Source of the DNA: Bufo bufo
Lineage: Eukaryota > Chordata > Amphibia > Anura > Bufonidae
Assembly (NCBI RefSeq): GCF_905171765.1
Contig: NC_053393.1
Location: forward strand, 63,891,371-63,955,370
Length of the DNA: 64,000 nucleotides
Reading direction: 5' to 3'
Positions 52,141 to 63,282 of the stretch are shown here, piece by piece. The position numbers and the translations under genes are program-made. The stretch's first letter is position 1; the number at the start of each line of letters is the position of its first letter. A model generated the notes under the pieces. That model worked only from the letters and a program-made list of their open reading frames with translations, had not been told where the DNA came from and made no database searches.

Positions 52141-52324
52141 GTAGATTGAAAACTCTTGAGTGTTTTATATTATGTATGTGTAAGTCATGTGCTTCTGCAA
52201 CTCTCTTGCGTGTTGCCTTAGTTTACCCTGTGTTTACTCCTGTCTGTGCTCCAGCCCTGTACCCGTCCTGACTGTCTGTCTGTTCCTGCAATTTTCATTT
52301 TCAGTTCTGTCTTTGTTTAAGTAA

Positions 52325-53355
52325 GGCTAGTTGCACACTTGCGTTTACCGATCCACCAGGCTCTTCCCAGATCCGGCATGCGAGACGCTGCCAGAATACC
52401 GTCCAGCCCCATTACATAATGAATGTGACGGACTGAACCATCACTGGGGCTGCTGGAGAGGCCTGAGGGCTAGCCTCCTTCCTACGGATAATGGACCCAG
52501 AACTATGGAGAACCCCCCCACACACACACCCTCTTGGGGTTACAAGGAACTATTAACCCTGATTTATGTGTGGAGTATTATAGGCCATGTTATGTTTTAT
52601 TAGTTCGATAGAGGAATCTACCGCCCCCCCCCCCCCCCAGCTCATTATTCTACAAAGGGAAAAGTGTGTAGTCTCTGCCTGTGAGTGATTACGCTATCCC
52701 ATTGTGTTGATTGATTGTATCACGTGGGTGTGTTTCCATACTGTAAATGCATGTGATTGGCTAATGTATAAACTGTCTCAGTCTTCCACAAGGTCCCCAG
52801 GGGAGTGTCCCTTGCTGGAAGACCTGCATAAAAGGCTGACATGTAGCCCCATTAAAGAGTTCCTGTTTTACCCTTAACATAGAGCCTCGCCTCATGTGTG
52901 TGGGGAAAAGGCTGTATCTACACTGGGGAATGGTATATGCTGTATACTCCCCTGGCTATAATCCCTGAGCTCTTTTAAGAGCTTGTTCCTGCATCGCTCT
53001 CTGAAGGAAGAGAGGTTCACCCACTGGAACCTGGAAGCCTTGTCGTAGGTCCAGGGTGGGTAAAAGACTGCGAGATCCCAACCAAGCTGCGGTGGTTCGT
53101 GGGGTCGGCAATGCTTACGGTGTCAAGTGGAGTGCTTGGAGCCCTCGGGAAGCACTAGGAGCATCCATCAAAGGAGGTACCCAGTTGGGGTGCCAGGAGA
53201 TCTGTTACAATGGGGTTCAGCCGTGATTCGGCCTAAGTCTGGCAAATATGCAGAGAAAAGGCCAAACAAAAAAGGTTTTTGTCTGGGCCAATTTACCAGC
53301 ATTCTATGCTGGAACAGTTTGCCGAAAGGCAGTGCCAGCAGTGTGAAACCGGCCT
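52325..53355. mobile_element. Harbinger-like MITE carrying an LTR-like insert
   Basis: GGCTAGTTGCACACTTGCG and CAGTGTGAAACCGGCC with TAA at 52322-52324 and TTAA at 53355-53358. Its middle (about 52490-53200) is foreign: a poly(C) run, then promoter-like sequence. Confidence 0.65.
52600..52930 (+). mobile_element. Possible retroviral or LTR-retrotransposon LTR remnant
   Basis: A C-tract, CCAAT-free upstream part, CATAAAAGG (52827) and ATTAAAG (about 52851) in LTR-like order. Ends and target duplication were not found, and no gag, pol or env frame is present. The call is weak. Confidence 0.3.
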
Positions 53356-53509
53356 TAATCTTGTCTGTCTGCCTTGTTCATGTTCCCGTCAAGTACCGAG
53401 CCTACCAGTTTATCTCCATTCATCTACTCTAGCTCTGTGCAATCCAGATCAGGTAACCAGTATTTGAGCCTTAGTGACTGTTCAGATTGCTCCTGCATTT
53501 TTTCTGCAG

Positions 53510-53785
53510 TTTTATTTATTTATTTTACTCACTTATTTCGCTCTACTATATCCCGCCGCGCTTTACAGACATTAGCATCAAGCTGTCCCCAATGGGGCTC
53601 ACAATCTAAGGTCCCTATCAGTATGTCTTTGGAGTGTGGGAGGAAACCGAAGTACCTGGAGGAAACCCACGCAAACACAGGGAGAACATACAAACTCCAT
53701 GTTTGTAAGTTGTCCTTGGTTGGATTTAAACCCAGGACCCCAGCCCTGCATGGCACCAATGCTAACCACTGAGCCACCGTGCTTT
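53510..53785. repeat. Widespread vertebrate interspersed repeat, class not assigned
   Basis: Contains GTGTGGGAGGAAACCGAAGT, GGGAGAACATACAAACTCCA and GCTAACCACTGAGCCACCGT, phrases common to many fish and frog genomes. Probably a retroposed sequence; no target duplication resolved. Confidence 0.6.
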
Positions 53786-54265
53786 TTGGTGCATTTTCAG
53801 TACCCTGAGCTTCTGGTGCTCGCACCAGAGTCCCTGACCCTAGTGGGTCAGCTGCCAACTACAACGGGACTATCTCAGGAGGTAGTGGTTTGGTTGTGTC
53901 CCTGCAGCGAAGGCCAAATCCCTGTACAGGAGTTAAAGGGTGAATACTTGGGAGCGCCAGAATAAAGCCCTTAAACATATCCCAACGCCAAACCAGTTAG
54001 TTGACACAGTGGTCCATAACACTGGTCATACACATGAGAGAAGTATCTTCTGGAATATGGCCGATCGGTCATCCGTGGGATTGTTCATTAGAGCGATCCA
54101 AGCAGCAACATGGCAAAATAAAACAGGGATCCAATTTAGAAAAAAAATACATACTGGGCTTGTGCAAAATGGTAAATGATCGGCAAAATCTGCCATTTCT
54201 ATTGTCTTTTATCTCATGTGTCTGCACAACTACACAGCAGAATGGAAGATGAAGAAGAGATTCAT

Positions 54266-55080
54266 GGTAGCAGTGGCGTAACTATAGGGGTCGCAGCGGC
54301 CCCCCTTGCCAGTGGTACTGTACTTTTCCCTTTATAAGATGCAGTGCATCTTATAAAGGAAATACTAGTGAGCGCTTCCATAATGGAAGCTCTCACTAGT
54401 ATGCAGGAGGAGAAGGCGGGGTTCAAGTGCTGTGAGCGCTGTACTTACCCCTCCTCCTGCTTACTCTTCTCAGGTCCTGCGCTGCTGTGTCCTGGCTCCT
54501 GCAGCGTCAGGACGTACAGAGCGCACTGTGACCTAACGCTGCAGGAGGTCAGGTGACTGTGCAGAGCGGGCCCTGAGAAGAGAGCCAGGACAGGGAGAGT
54601 GGCGGCAGGAGACAGGAGAGGTAAGTTATTTTATTATTTTACAGTCTGATCTGAGGTCTGATGTGGAGGTCTTATTGGGGGTCTGGAGAGGTTTAATGGG
54701 GAGTCTGAAGTGGTCTGACTGGGGGTCTGAAGTGCTCTGACTGGGGGTCTGGAGAGGTCTCATGGGGTATAGACATCTGATTGGGGGTCTAGAGGTCTAA
54801 TGGGGGTCTTATCTGAGGTCTGATATTGGGTCGGGGTCTTACATAGAGGTCTAAACGGGGTTTGGTCTGAGATGGGGGGTCTCATTTAGGGTTTTATATG
54901 GGGGTCTGATCTGAAGGGGGTATTTTTTTGTACTGGCGCGTAATATAAAGGGGTGTTCTTGTACTGACGCACTACCTGTGTGGTACCAGTATTTTCAGGG
55001 GGACAGTTTCTGCAGGATAACATTGGGGGCACAGTGGGCACAGTATTGGGGGTGGCAGGATGGGGTGTTGAGAAGGTGAG
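54266..55080. mobile_element. hAT-like fragment with degenerate tandem GGGGGTCTGA repeats
   Basis: Begins CAGTGGCGTAACTATAGGGG, a hAT-like terminus; a hairpin TAAGATGCAGTGCATCTTA and TAGTGAGCGCTTCCAT/ATGGAAGCTCTCACTA follows. From 54640 to 54920 a 20-25 base unit around GGGGTCTGA(A/G) repeats. No right terminus seen. Confidence 0.5.
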
Positions 55081-55399
55081 GAGGATGATGGAAAAGTAGG
55101 AGAGTAAGATGTCTGTTAAACTCTGCAGAGATGAGGCGCGGCTGAAAGAAGTCACCATGGCGGTCTGGTCTGACAGGAGAAGAAGAGGAAAGAGAATATC
55201 TACATCAGAGAAGAGAAGTCACTGGATGGAAGAGGTACATATGTATTACCCTGTATGTTCTGTAGCGCTGTATGTAATGTTTTCCAAGTATGTCTTTAAA
55301 GGGGTTGTCTGCTTTTATTTTTCGTACGAGCACTGCCTTGTCTGCTCTCTTTATCTGCTCATCACTGCAAATGCTACGACGAGCAGGTGAACAGAGCAG

Positions 55400-56490
55400 A
55401 GAAAGCAGCTCACATATGAGCGCTGCCCTCTCTTCAAACAGCTGATCGTCGGGGGTGCCGGACCCCACAACCTGCACATTTAGATGTGCTGACTAACCCC
55501 CATTTCTTTTCTTGACAGGCATTTCCCTGCCTGCTGCCCACTGATTGGCTGATCCAGGCTGTCTGCAAGCCTGTAAGCCAATCAGGGCAAGCCCTCCACC
55601 CAACTTCCTCCCAGGAATATGCAGTAAAATGGCTCACTGTGTCAAATTTCCAGGGTGATGGACCTGGATCCACTCCCCTGATTAGTCCAAGTCTACTTTT
55701 GGTTGAGGAACAGTAAAACCTACATGTGCAAGCTACTCAGAGCTAGGCCCAAGTTCAGAGAACCTCTGTTTCTGAGAACCAGGGAAGCAAATTAGCTACC
55801 AGAATATTCCAGTAAGAAGGAGATTAGAAGGTCTGAAACCCACAAGGCTGTGCATTGAACTGGAATTTAAGTTCTAGCTCCTTCCTCAGTGGCCATAATT
55901 AAGTTCTGGATTTCCTCCTTTGTAACATTTCGAAACTCGTTAAAACAATATAAGATACACTGCTATAACCCTTAAATCCCACAAGGTGTATTATACTAAT
56001 GGAACATCCATATTGGGACTATATCTAATACCTTTTTTGACAGCACTTTATAGCTAATATCTATCATCAAGGCAAGAGATTGATACATTGTCCTACAATT
56101 AATAGGGGAATAACAATAAGTTCATTATTTTTTATGTTTTTCATTTCTTTATATTATTTTTTATTGTCTTTTACTAATTCAGAAAGGGCCCTTCTGGTAC
56201 CATTTGTAATTGTTATATTGTATAATAAAATATTTTAACTATATAATTGGTTGATACTAATAGTCCAGGTGGAGGTGTGTCTATTAATCAATTTATAATT
56301 TCTATTGTACACTAGTTGGCAATGGGCAGGCTATTTGGTAGAGAACCTTCAATTTATCCATAGTGTAGGAAGGGTGAGCCTCTGAATTATTTTACAAGTA
56401 TTCAGGAAGATGTCAGTGTCCTCAAAAAAGATATATTACAATTGTGTATATTACAATATATTCACATGCACATCTAATATAACAGGTACG
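55400..56490. other. Intergenic, no gene seen
   Basis: Includes a short hairpin (about 55543-55587, GATTGGCTGATCCAGGC.../...AAGCCAATCAGG). Otherwise AT-rich and unremarkable. Confidence 0.4.
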
Positions 56491-57172
56491 CTTTAGACAT
56501 ATTGGCCTATTCTACTGTTGATATGAAAAGTCTATGATGAAACATAAAATTAGTATAAGACTATGGGACTATCTTCAGTAGATTCAGATGAAGGAGACCC
56601 GGGGTTGCACTTGTCCTCCAGCAATCTGTATCTGTATGTGTATAGAGCTAGGCTATGGCTGGACCCCCTGTATGGAGATGAGCCCCAAGGAGGTCTTCAT
56701 TGTTTTGCACAACAATCCACGGTTCTCCAATTTGTCCTCAATTCCCTTTGTAATCAATCAAAAAAAGGAAAATTTCACATTTGCCATTTCATTACCAAAT
56801 AACGTCAAAATCATTCTGTAGCAAAGACGAGACAGGAGCCGAAGATCATGGGTGTATCTCCAGTGTGGGCTCATTGGGACAGCACTACCCATATGCCATA
56901 TCTGAACATCATAGATGGGGACTTCTGCTCAAGACCCCTTCTACTAGACAAATCAGAGCGTCCCTGTAACTCTGACTCGGACTGACCTGTCTTGTCAATG
57001 GATTACATTAACATTACTGCAAAGTATATGACTATGAAACCATATACTCTGCTGCGTCCACTGCTGCAAAAGTATTACAGGGCAACTAGTGTGAGACAAC
57101 TACCTTAAATGGATACGCCATATAATTTTGGAATTGCATTATCAATAATTGACCAAAAACGTCTATAAAACT
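56491..57172. repeat. Segment duplicated at 63283-64000 (copy 1)
   Basis: From CTTTAGACATATTGGCC onward the sequence matches 63283 to the window end base for base by eye. The exceptions are one C/T difference (GAGCCCCAAG against GAGCCCTAAG) and a 39-base block present only in the second copy. It holds an open stretch of about 79 codons in two frames, with no recognised domain. It lies 0.6 kb upstream of the DRAM-like gene. Confidence 0.9.
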
Positions 57173-57463
57173 CAATTTTCAAGTTTACAAGCAGGAATAA
57201 TTTGGATAGGAGCGCAGAGCAGTGAGAGGTGATATCTTCCCTCCTGAAACGGTCAGCAGAAGAGACACCTTTCATGGCCCCTTCATTCCCTACACATTGT
57301 AGGCAGAGGGGCTCACATGGGTGCAGGGTCCATAACCCAGTTTTACTCATTCTGTTGTGATATGGTACACATGTCTAAAAGTAGAATTTCTTCTGTATTC
57401 AGTAGACTTGAAAAGCCAGTAACATCTCAGCAACATATGCATAAATTTCAAAAATATGGAGGA

Positions 57464-57650
57464 CCAATCAGATCCAGGCATGTATGGAGGTTAAAGCACC
57501 AATCACATCGCAGAAGCTACTGAGGACCAATCAGATTCAAGTATATAAGATGATGTAACATTGAAGGGAGAACCAATGAAATGAAATAAACTAGCGAGGA
57601 CCAATAAGATTGCAGAATGTGTGATGATGTCACAGAAGCTAGTGACATCA
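57464..57650 (+). promoter_or_regulatory. CCAAT-box array and CRE-like sites upstream of the DRAM-like gene
   Basis: CCAAT occurs at 57464, 57499, 57527, 57573 and 57601, all on the plus strand. They sit in a degenerate repeated module reading GAGGACCAAT(C/A)AGAT. Two CRE-like half-palindromes, TGATGTCA (57625-57632) and TGACATCA (57643-57650), follow. NF-Y binds CCAAT and CREB/ATF binds such CRE variants. The coding ATG is about 140 bases downstream, so the transcription start is probably near 57670-57720 (inferred). Confidence 0.6.
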
Positions 57651-57788
57651 CCGAGTTCTGAGCCTTAGAAAACCACTGCCTGACATTATCGCAGCCAGAT
57701 TTTCTCTGGATATAGAGAGAGACAGATCGGCTTGTGCTTTTGCTTAGCAAATCCTTGCTTTCGCTTAGCGAATAATTGACTTTGCGCC

Positions 57789-57907
57789 ATGGAGATCCGG
57801 GGTTTGGCATTCTTGCTTTTCCTCTGGGTCATATGGACGCTATCGGGCCTCTGTGCCCTGATTGCCTTGACTGTCATCCCAGGCCATGTAAAATATCCTT
57901 ACATCAG
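57789..57907 (+). CDS. DRAM-like exon 1 (residues 1-40)
   Basis: ATG in good context (GCGCCATGG). Encodes MEIRGLAFLLFLWVIWTLSG, a signal-anchor-like first span, and reaches KYPYIS across the GTAAGA donor. Confidence 0.85.
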
Positions 57908-60211
57908 GTAAGAGGGGACGGGGCGGGATTCCTCTGTAGTATTATTACTGTTATTACCGTATTATCAGTTTATTCCTGGAAAGTTATTACATTATTATTA
58001 GTGGATTATTAATAAGCTCCATCTAATAATTGTTAGTATAGAAAACATCACATTTGGGGGTGGGGGAATCTATGAAGACTGAGGTTTCATGCCCCGGCCC
58101 TCATCTAATCTGCACTGGAGTGAGATGCACAAGCCTCATAATAAATTAGGAGCATCTCTGACCCCCATGCACAAAAAAAAAAAAAATTTAATTGCACCAA
58201 CTATTTCAGGTGGAAATTTGCCAGTTTGCAGAGGCCCGCCCCCTCCTGCTTAACCCACCTAAACCACACCCACTTTTTGGAAATGGCTTAAGAGTGCAAA
58301 AAGCAACTTTTTGTAGAAAATGTCTCTTTCTTAATAATTTTTTAGAGTTGCAATCTCACTGGTTGCTATGAGCAACGGCTCCATAATATCTTCCCCATTG
58401 TTGTTTGTCTTCTATTTGTGTCTGGACATTAGATCATATTATGGAGGATGATTACAATGGAAGGAAATAAAGTCTCCTCTGCTATTAGAAGACATGACGC
58501 AATCCTGCTGCCGTTTGTGTCCTAATAACACCCAATATTTTGCTTTCTTTCTCAGTGACACGGGACGAATATTCCCCGAATCGGTGGTCTTTACAGTGGT
58601 CTTCTTAATATCTGCCCTTTTTGGTAAGTGGATTTAGAGATACAACATCATGAGGAGATCAGCGGCTCCAGCGCTCAGTGATGACGTTATCTCCCTAATC
58701 ACTATTCACTGCTGAGCGGCGGCCATCACTGGAGATTATAATCATCACTGAGTCCTGGAGGTTATCACAAGTGTCTATGGACGTTCCCGGCTGATCCCAT
58801 GTATTGTCTATTTCAGGAGCTGGCAACGCTTCCATCATGTACCGGTTCATGATCATCCGGTCTGAACAATCAGAGAGGCGACATATCATCTGCCAGAGAA
58901 TCCTCTATGCCTTTGCATGGATTGGCTGCATTGGGACCGTTGTGACCGCCATAGTCTCGGTAAGTTTATATACAGAGGTCTCAGGACTAGTAATACAGAG
59001 GGGACATCGCTTGAAGTCAAGAGATGTGTATAAATACAATGACGCGCCCTGGTGACTATTCTTATGTATTACTGCCCCTGTATAATGACACCACCTGCGG
59101 CCTCTGCTGTTCTGTATTCTCAGATCTTCATGACGTCCACATTGATGACATTTATTCCTCTGCTTTTGTTCTAGATGAGGATCAGTCCTACAGTCCACAG
59201 GATCGGCGCAGGACCGGCATTTTTCTTTTGTGCCGTTTACAACCTAGGTCAAGCTGTATGCCTGTACAAGAAATCCTTCAGCAGTCGCCGCCTATGCCAC
59301 ATTAGATTGGCATCAACCTTGGTGCCCATTGTGGGCCTGCTGACCTGTATCCTCTTATAGCTGACTGGTACAGTGCCATGTTGTGTGCTGGATACACTTA
59401 CACATACGTACTTACCATCATTGCTGCCGTTAGTAAATTTGGGTCAAGCTACCCACCCCCTTAAATTGTCAGGTCACGCTCACTCATTGGTGGAGTTAAA
59501 CTAAGCCCCACCCATTTTTCGGCCCAGGACAACCCAAATTTACAGAGAGATTGTCTCTGAAAATTTGGAAACATTTTGGCAAATTTGGGACTGTTGGCAA
59601 CTAAGATTATTCGCTTCCTCTGACCCCATTGTAGCACAGATCAGACATCACAGTATAGGAAACACTATAATAATACAATTAATTCTGTTACTTGTCCTTA
59701 ACACGTCCTTCCAGTTTCTGTGTGTATGACTATCGGCTACTTTCAGCTTCTTCCATGTACTGGCCGATGTGAAGAGGTGAGTTCATGCAACTTTTTTACC
59801 GTCTTGTATAATCTACATCTATCCTGTGTAACAGTAATATAAAAGCTCCTATCTCACCTCCATCTTCCCTTCTCACTCCATATAGAGTCCCTGGTGAGTA
59901 CCGCCAGGCACTAATCCTCTATTCTGTCTTCTGCAGATCTACACCAGGACAGGCATGGTGGCCGAGTGGACTGGATTTCTTGGCCTGATAATACACCAAC
60001 TAATGAACTATACAGATTTCCAGGTGAGTAGATGCCGTGTCAAGGTCTAATGTGCTCCAGAAACATTTCAGAGAAGTAATATATTATAGAGAGCTGTTTT
60101 ATAATTAATGGTCTTTATTCTTTTTCTCAGCATTTGTCTTTAACGTTGTCCCGAGAAGGTGTCTCCATTGGCCTGAGAGAAAAGACCCAGGACCCTGAAA
60201 ACCCCCAATAA
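57789..60211 (+). CDS. DRAM-family (Frag1/DRAM/Sfk1) membrane protein, 7 exons
   Basis: Exons 57789-57907, 58556-58623, 58817-58959, 59175-59346, 59715-59776, 59937-60023 and 60131-60211 join to 732 nt, 243 residues plus stop. Family members are six-pass lysosomal or plasma-membrane proteins that modulate autophagy and p53-linked death. Seen: N-terminal hydrophobic segment (about 5-31), the YISDTG...PE motif at 38-48 typical of DRAM proteins, further membrane spans near 49-70, 91-110, 121-141, 158-177 and 196-211, and the late AEW...TDFQHLSL motif (198-221) seen in DRAM1 and DRAM2. All introns are GT-AG; the exon 4 donor (GTATCC at 59347) is weak but is the only choice found that keeps the frame. 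The short hydrophilic tail lacks a recognised sorting signal. It is divergent, so I do not assign DRAM1 or DRAM2; a TMEM150 member is the alternative. Expression is untested. Confidence 0.85.
58556..58623 (+). CDS. DRAM-like exon 2 (residues 40-63)
   Basis: Encodes SDTGRIFPESVVFTVVFLIS then ALFG; carries the family DTG..PE motif and begins the second span. Acceptor TTTCTCAG, donor GTAAGT. Confidence 0.85.
58817..58959 (+). CDS. DRAM-like exon 3 (residues 63-110)
   Basis: Encodes AGNASIMYRFMIIRSEQSER and a hydrophobic span ILYAFAWIGCIGTVVTAIVS. Phase 0 at its end; donor GTAAGT. Confidence 0.85.
59175..59346 (+). CDS. DRAM-like exon 4 (residues 111-168)
   Basis: Encodes MRISPTVHRIGAGPAFFFCA and VYNLGQAVCLYKKSF. 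The H-x-x-GA pattern recalls the DRAM region before span 4. Without splicing, the frame stops 14 nt past the proposed donor, at a TAG ending 59360. Confidence 0.8.
59715..59776 (+). CDS. DRAM-like exon 5 (residues 168-188)
   Basis: Encodes FSVCMTIGYFQLLPCTGRCE plus E after joining exon 4. Only one of three phases is open across it, which fixes the exon 4 donor. Donor GTGAGT. Confidence 0.8.
59937..60023 (+). CDS. DRAM-like exon 6 (residues 189-217)
   Basis: Encodes IYTRTGMVAEWTGFLGLIIH then QLMNYTDFQ, the family AEW span. 87 nt, phase 0 at both ends. Confidence 0.85.
60131..60211 (+). CDS. DRAM-like exon 7 and stop (residues 218-243)
   Basis: Encodes HLSLTLSREGVSIGLREKTQ then DPENPQ and TAA at 60209-60211. 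The 3' UTR follows, with AATAAA at 60610-60615 and 60693-60698. Confidence 0.85.
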   Translation, partial: HLSLTLSREGVSIGLREKTQDPENPQ

Positions 60212-60609
60212 GATCCAAGGGGTGGAGCGCCAAGACAACTGAAACCATCATGACATTGCTGGACATGAATCTTCTGGATCAAGAGGCAGATTCCAGGCTT
60301 GGTCTCTGTCCTCAATACTGGATGTGACATTTTACCGGACTTTCCTAATACCGGATTTGACATTTACCGGATTTTCTGGATTTAACATCTAGCAGAATTT
60401 CCAAATACTGGATGTGACAATTACCCGGACTTTCCATAGCTACCTCTTCTCAAATGATGGTTTTTACCCCCTTGCCCAGGGGAAGGGCAGTCCTTCAGCC
60501 ATGGTTCCCTGGAGGTTTCCTCCACTAGGGGGTTTTTCCTTCCCTGAGTGTTGAAGGATGAGTTGGGGGTTCACCATCATCAGGGCCATTTCAAAACCAC
60601 TGGCCTGTT

Positions 60610-60698
60610 AATAAATGAGTCAATACATGAGGTAGCTAACAATGTGTCCGAGCCTCTTTATTGTAGGGAATGTATTGTAACTAATGTTACCCAATAAA
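60610..60698 (+). terminator. Poly(A) signals of the DRAM-like gene
   Basis: Two AATAAA hexamers, at 60610-60615 and 60693-60698, lie 400-490 bases past the stop with no other gene between. Either could end the transcript. Confidence 0.5.
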
Positions 60699-61072
60699 GA
60701 CCGGGGAACTTCATAGGGGTGATCAGTCCAAGCTCTGGAAGGAAAACGATGAAGGTGCTAATGGCAGGGTTAGATTTTTTCAAATTTTATGGGTATAATA
60801 AAAGTGATTCATTAAAAGGGCATTCTGCTTGGGATAATTCATCTCTTATCCAGCTATTACTAGGACTTGTTTGAATGGAGTGTTGGTCCCCTTGTTTGAA
60901 TGGAGTGTTGGTCGAGCATATGCACTACAACTCCACCCCAAATCTATGTGATTGTTAGAGATAGTGATGTTGTATTCTGCTACAGAATGCACAGAGTGGT
61001 GGTGCGCAGACTCAACCAGTGCTCTTTTCAAATTGGGGGCGTGGATCCCTCATCATTGTGACTGGTTGCGGT

Positions 61073-62427
61073 CATGGGTGTAGGAACCCCAAAAAATCTG
61101 GGGGGGGACAGCATTTTTGCTCGCCGGGTATATTCTTATTCAGTAAACTGTGAGTTGTTTATATCGTTAAATTTTAAGTGTGTGTGTGTGTGTTTGTGTG
61201 TGAACTCCCCCCCTTCCCCACACTTACAGTTCTGAAGACTCAGGGGTGCTGGCTGGCTTGCCTGAGGGGCTGGCTGGCTTGGCCGGGCAGAAGGAGTGTG
61301 GGAGACTGTGAGGCCTTTTTCTCCAAGCTGCCCCAGATCAGTGCTCTGGGCAGCTGGGCTCCGGGCTGGAAGTGGGCACAATAAGAAAAAAATATTTTTC
61401 ATTACACCTCAGGTCAGACCACCAATCAGACCCCCAATGTTAATCAGACCTCAGCTAGCAGCCCCAATAAGATCCCCAATGTTAATAAGACCTCAGATCA
61501 CACCTCAGCTCAGATCCCTATATGAATGACCCCCAATCAGACCTCAGATAAGAGCCCCAGTGCCTCTCATCAGCCCCCCAGTGCCTCTCATCAACCCCCC
61601 AGTGCCTCTCATCAGCCAGTAATAACAGCCCCCCCAATCATGTGCCAGTAATAACAGCCCCCCAATCATGTGCCAGTAATAGCCCCCCCAATCATGTGCC
61701 AGTAATAACAGCCCCCCCAATCATGTGCCAGTAATAGCCCCCCAATCATGTGCCAGTAATAGCCCCCCCAATCAAGTGCCAATAATAGCCCCCCCAATCA
61801 AGTGCCAGTAATAGCCCCCCCAATCATGTGCCAGTAATAGCCCCCCCAATCATGTGCCAGTAATAGCCCCCCCAATCATGTGCCAGTAAAACAAAGTATT
61901 GTATATATATTGTAGTGCGGGCAGCCTATCAGAGGAACAGGAAAGGGACACACCTCCCTGCCCTGCTCCTCCGCAGCCTTCTGTTTATATCGCTGTCCTG
62001 AGGACGGCGATACAAACAGATCACTATGGAGCCCCCAATCATGTGCCAGTAATAGCCCCCCCAATCATGTGCCAGTAATAGCCCCCCCAATCATGTGCCA
62101 GTAAAACAAAGTATTGTATATATATTGTAGTGCGGGCAGCCTATCAGAGGAACAGGAAAGGGACACACCTCCCTGCCCTGCTCCTCCGCAGCCTTCTGTT
62201 TATATCGCTGTCCTGAGGACGGCGATACAAACAGATCACTATGGAGATGAGCGCTTCGCTTCCACAATGGAAGCGCTCATCTCAGTGCCTGCCCCGCCGC
62301 CGCACACATTGCCCCGCCGCCGCACACATTGCCCCGCTGCCGCTGTGGGGGATTTGACCATACCTGTCCCCCCCGCATTATTTCCTGGGGGGATCCCCCC
62401 CCGTCCCCCCCGCTTCCTACGCCCATG
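61073..62427. mobile_element. hAT-like element with exact 8-bp duplication
   Basis: GTTGCGGT at 61065-61072 and 62428-62435; ends CATGGGTGTAGGAACC and CTTCCTACGCCCATG. It carries a CCCCCCAATCATGTGCCAGTAATAG minisatellite (61618-61880, 62031-62095) and a 151-base direct duplication. No transposase seen. Confidence 0.88.
61881..62246. repeat. 151-bp direct duplication inside the hAT element
   Basis: 61881-62031 and 62096-62246 match at a constant offset of 215, from TGCCAGTAAAACAAAG to ACAGATCACTATGGAG, separated by minisatellite units. Confidence 0.9.
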
Positions 62428-62598
62428 GTTGCGGTCTAAGTGGGCAGACTGCCACCAATCTACCAGTTATTTTCTTTCCAGGGGATAAGGGATAACATAT
62501 TCTAATTGGAATACTCCTTTAAACAATTTGGAAGAAAATGGGTAAAATTATTGTTAAAAGTCATATTTATAAAACCTCTGAAAACAGGGTGTACCTTA

Positions 62599-63251
62599 GG
62601 GTACTTTCACACTAGCGTTTTTCTTTTCCGGCATAGAGTTCCGTCACAGGGGCTCTATACCGGAAAAGAACTGATCAGTTTTATCCCCATGCATTCTGAA
62701 TAGAGTAAGGCTACTTTCACACTTGCGGCAGAGAGATCCGGCAGACAGTTCCGTCGCCGGAACTGCCTGCCGGATCAGGCAAAATGTATGCTAACTGATG
62801 GCATTAGTAAGACTGATCAGGATCCTGATCAGTCTTAAAAATGTCTGATCAGTCGAAAAAATTCATTGAAATGCCGGATCCGTCTTTCCGGTGTCATCCG
62901 GCAAAAACGGATCCGGCATTTATTTTTTCACCTTTTTTTCAGTCTGCGCATGCGCATACCGGAAGGACGGATCCGGCATTCCAGTATTCTGAATGCCGGA
63001 TCCGGCACTAATACATTCCTATGGGAAAAAATGCCTGATCCGGCATTCAGGCAAGTCTTCAGTTTTTTTAGCCGGAGATAAAACCGTAGCATGCTGCGGT
63101 TTTCTCTTTTGCCTGATCAGTCAAAACGACTGAACTGAAGACATCCTGATGCAAACTGAACGGATTACTCTCCATTCAGAATGCATGGGGACATACCTGA
63201 TCAGTTCTTTTCCGGTATAGAGCCCCTGTGACGGAACTCACAAGTGTGAAA
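62599..63251. mobile_element. Harbinger-like MITE pair at the duplication breakpoint
   Basis: The left element starts GGGTACTTTCACACTAGCG after TTA (62596-62598). A second terminus, TAAGGCTACTTTCACACTTG, starts at 62706 inside it. The right end stops at CAAGTGTGAAAG, without the usual TAGCC, and runs into CTTTAGACATATTG of the duplicated segment. CAAGTGTGAAAGCTTTAGAC occurs twice, at 63241 and 63271. Confidence 0.65.
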
Positions 63252-63282
63252 GCTTTAGACATATTGAACGCAAGTGTGAAAG

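Larger units (their letters stand above)
60812..62522. mobile_element. T2-like MITE carrying a hAT element
   Basis: TTAAAAGGGCATTCTGCTTG at left and GGAATACTCCTTTAA at right, TTAA on both. A hAT element (61073-62427) sits inside. Confidence 0.75.

Noticed and set aside
53690..53790. tRNA gene
   Set aside because: The tRNA-like phrase GATTTAAACCCAGGACC belongs to a dispersed repeat and no cloverleaf could be drawn.
53527..53860. Overlapping frames of about 110-130 codons on both strands
   Set aside because: They fall in a widespread interspersed repeat; frames on opposite strands are equally open.
62114..62488. 124-codon frame with proline runs
   Set aside because: It lies in the hAT element, covers its 151-base duplication and CCG repeats, and has no domain.
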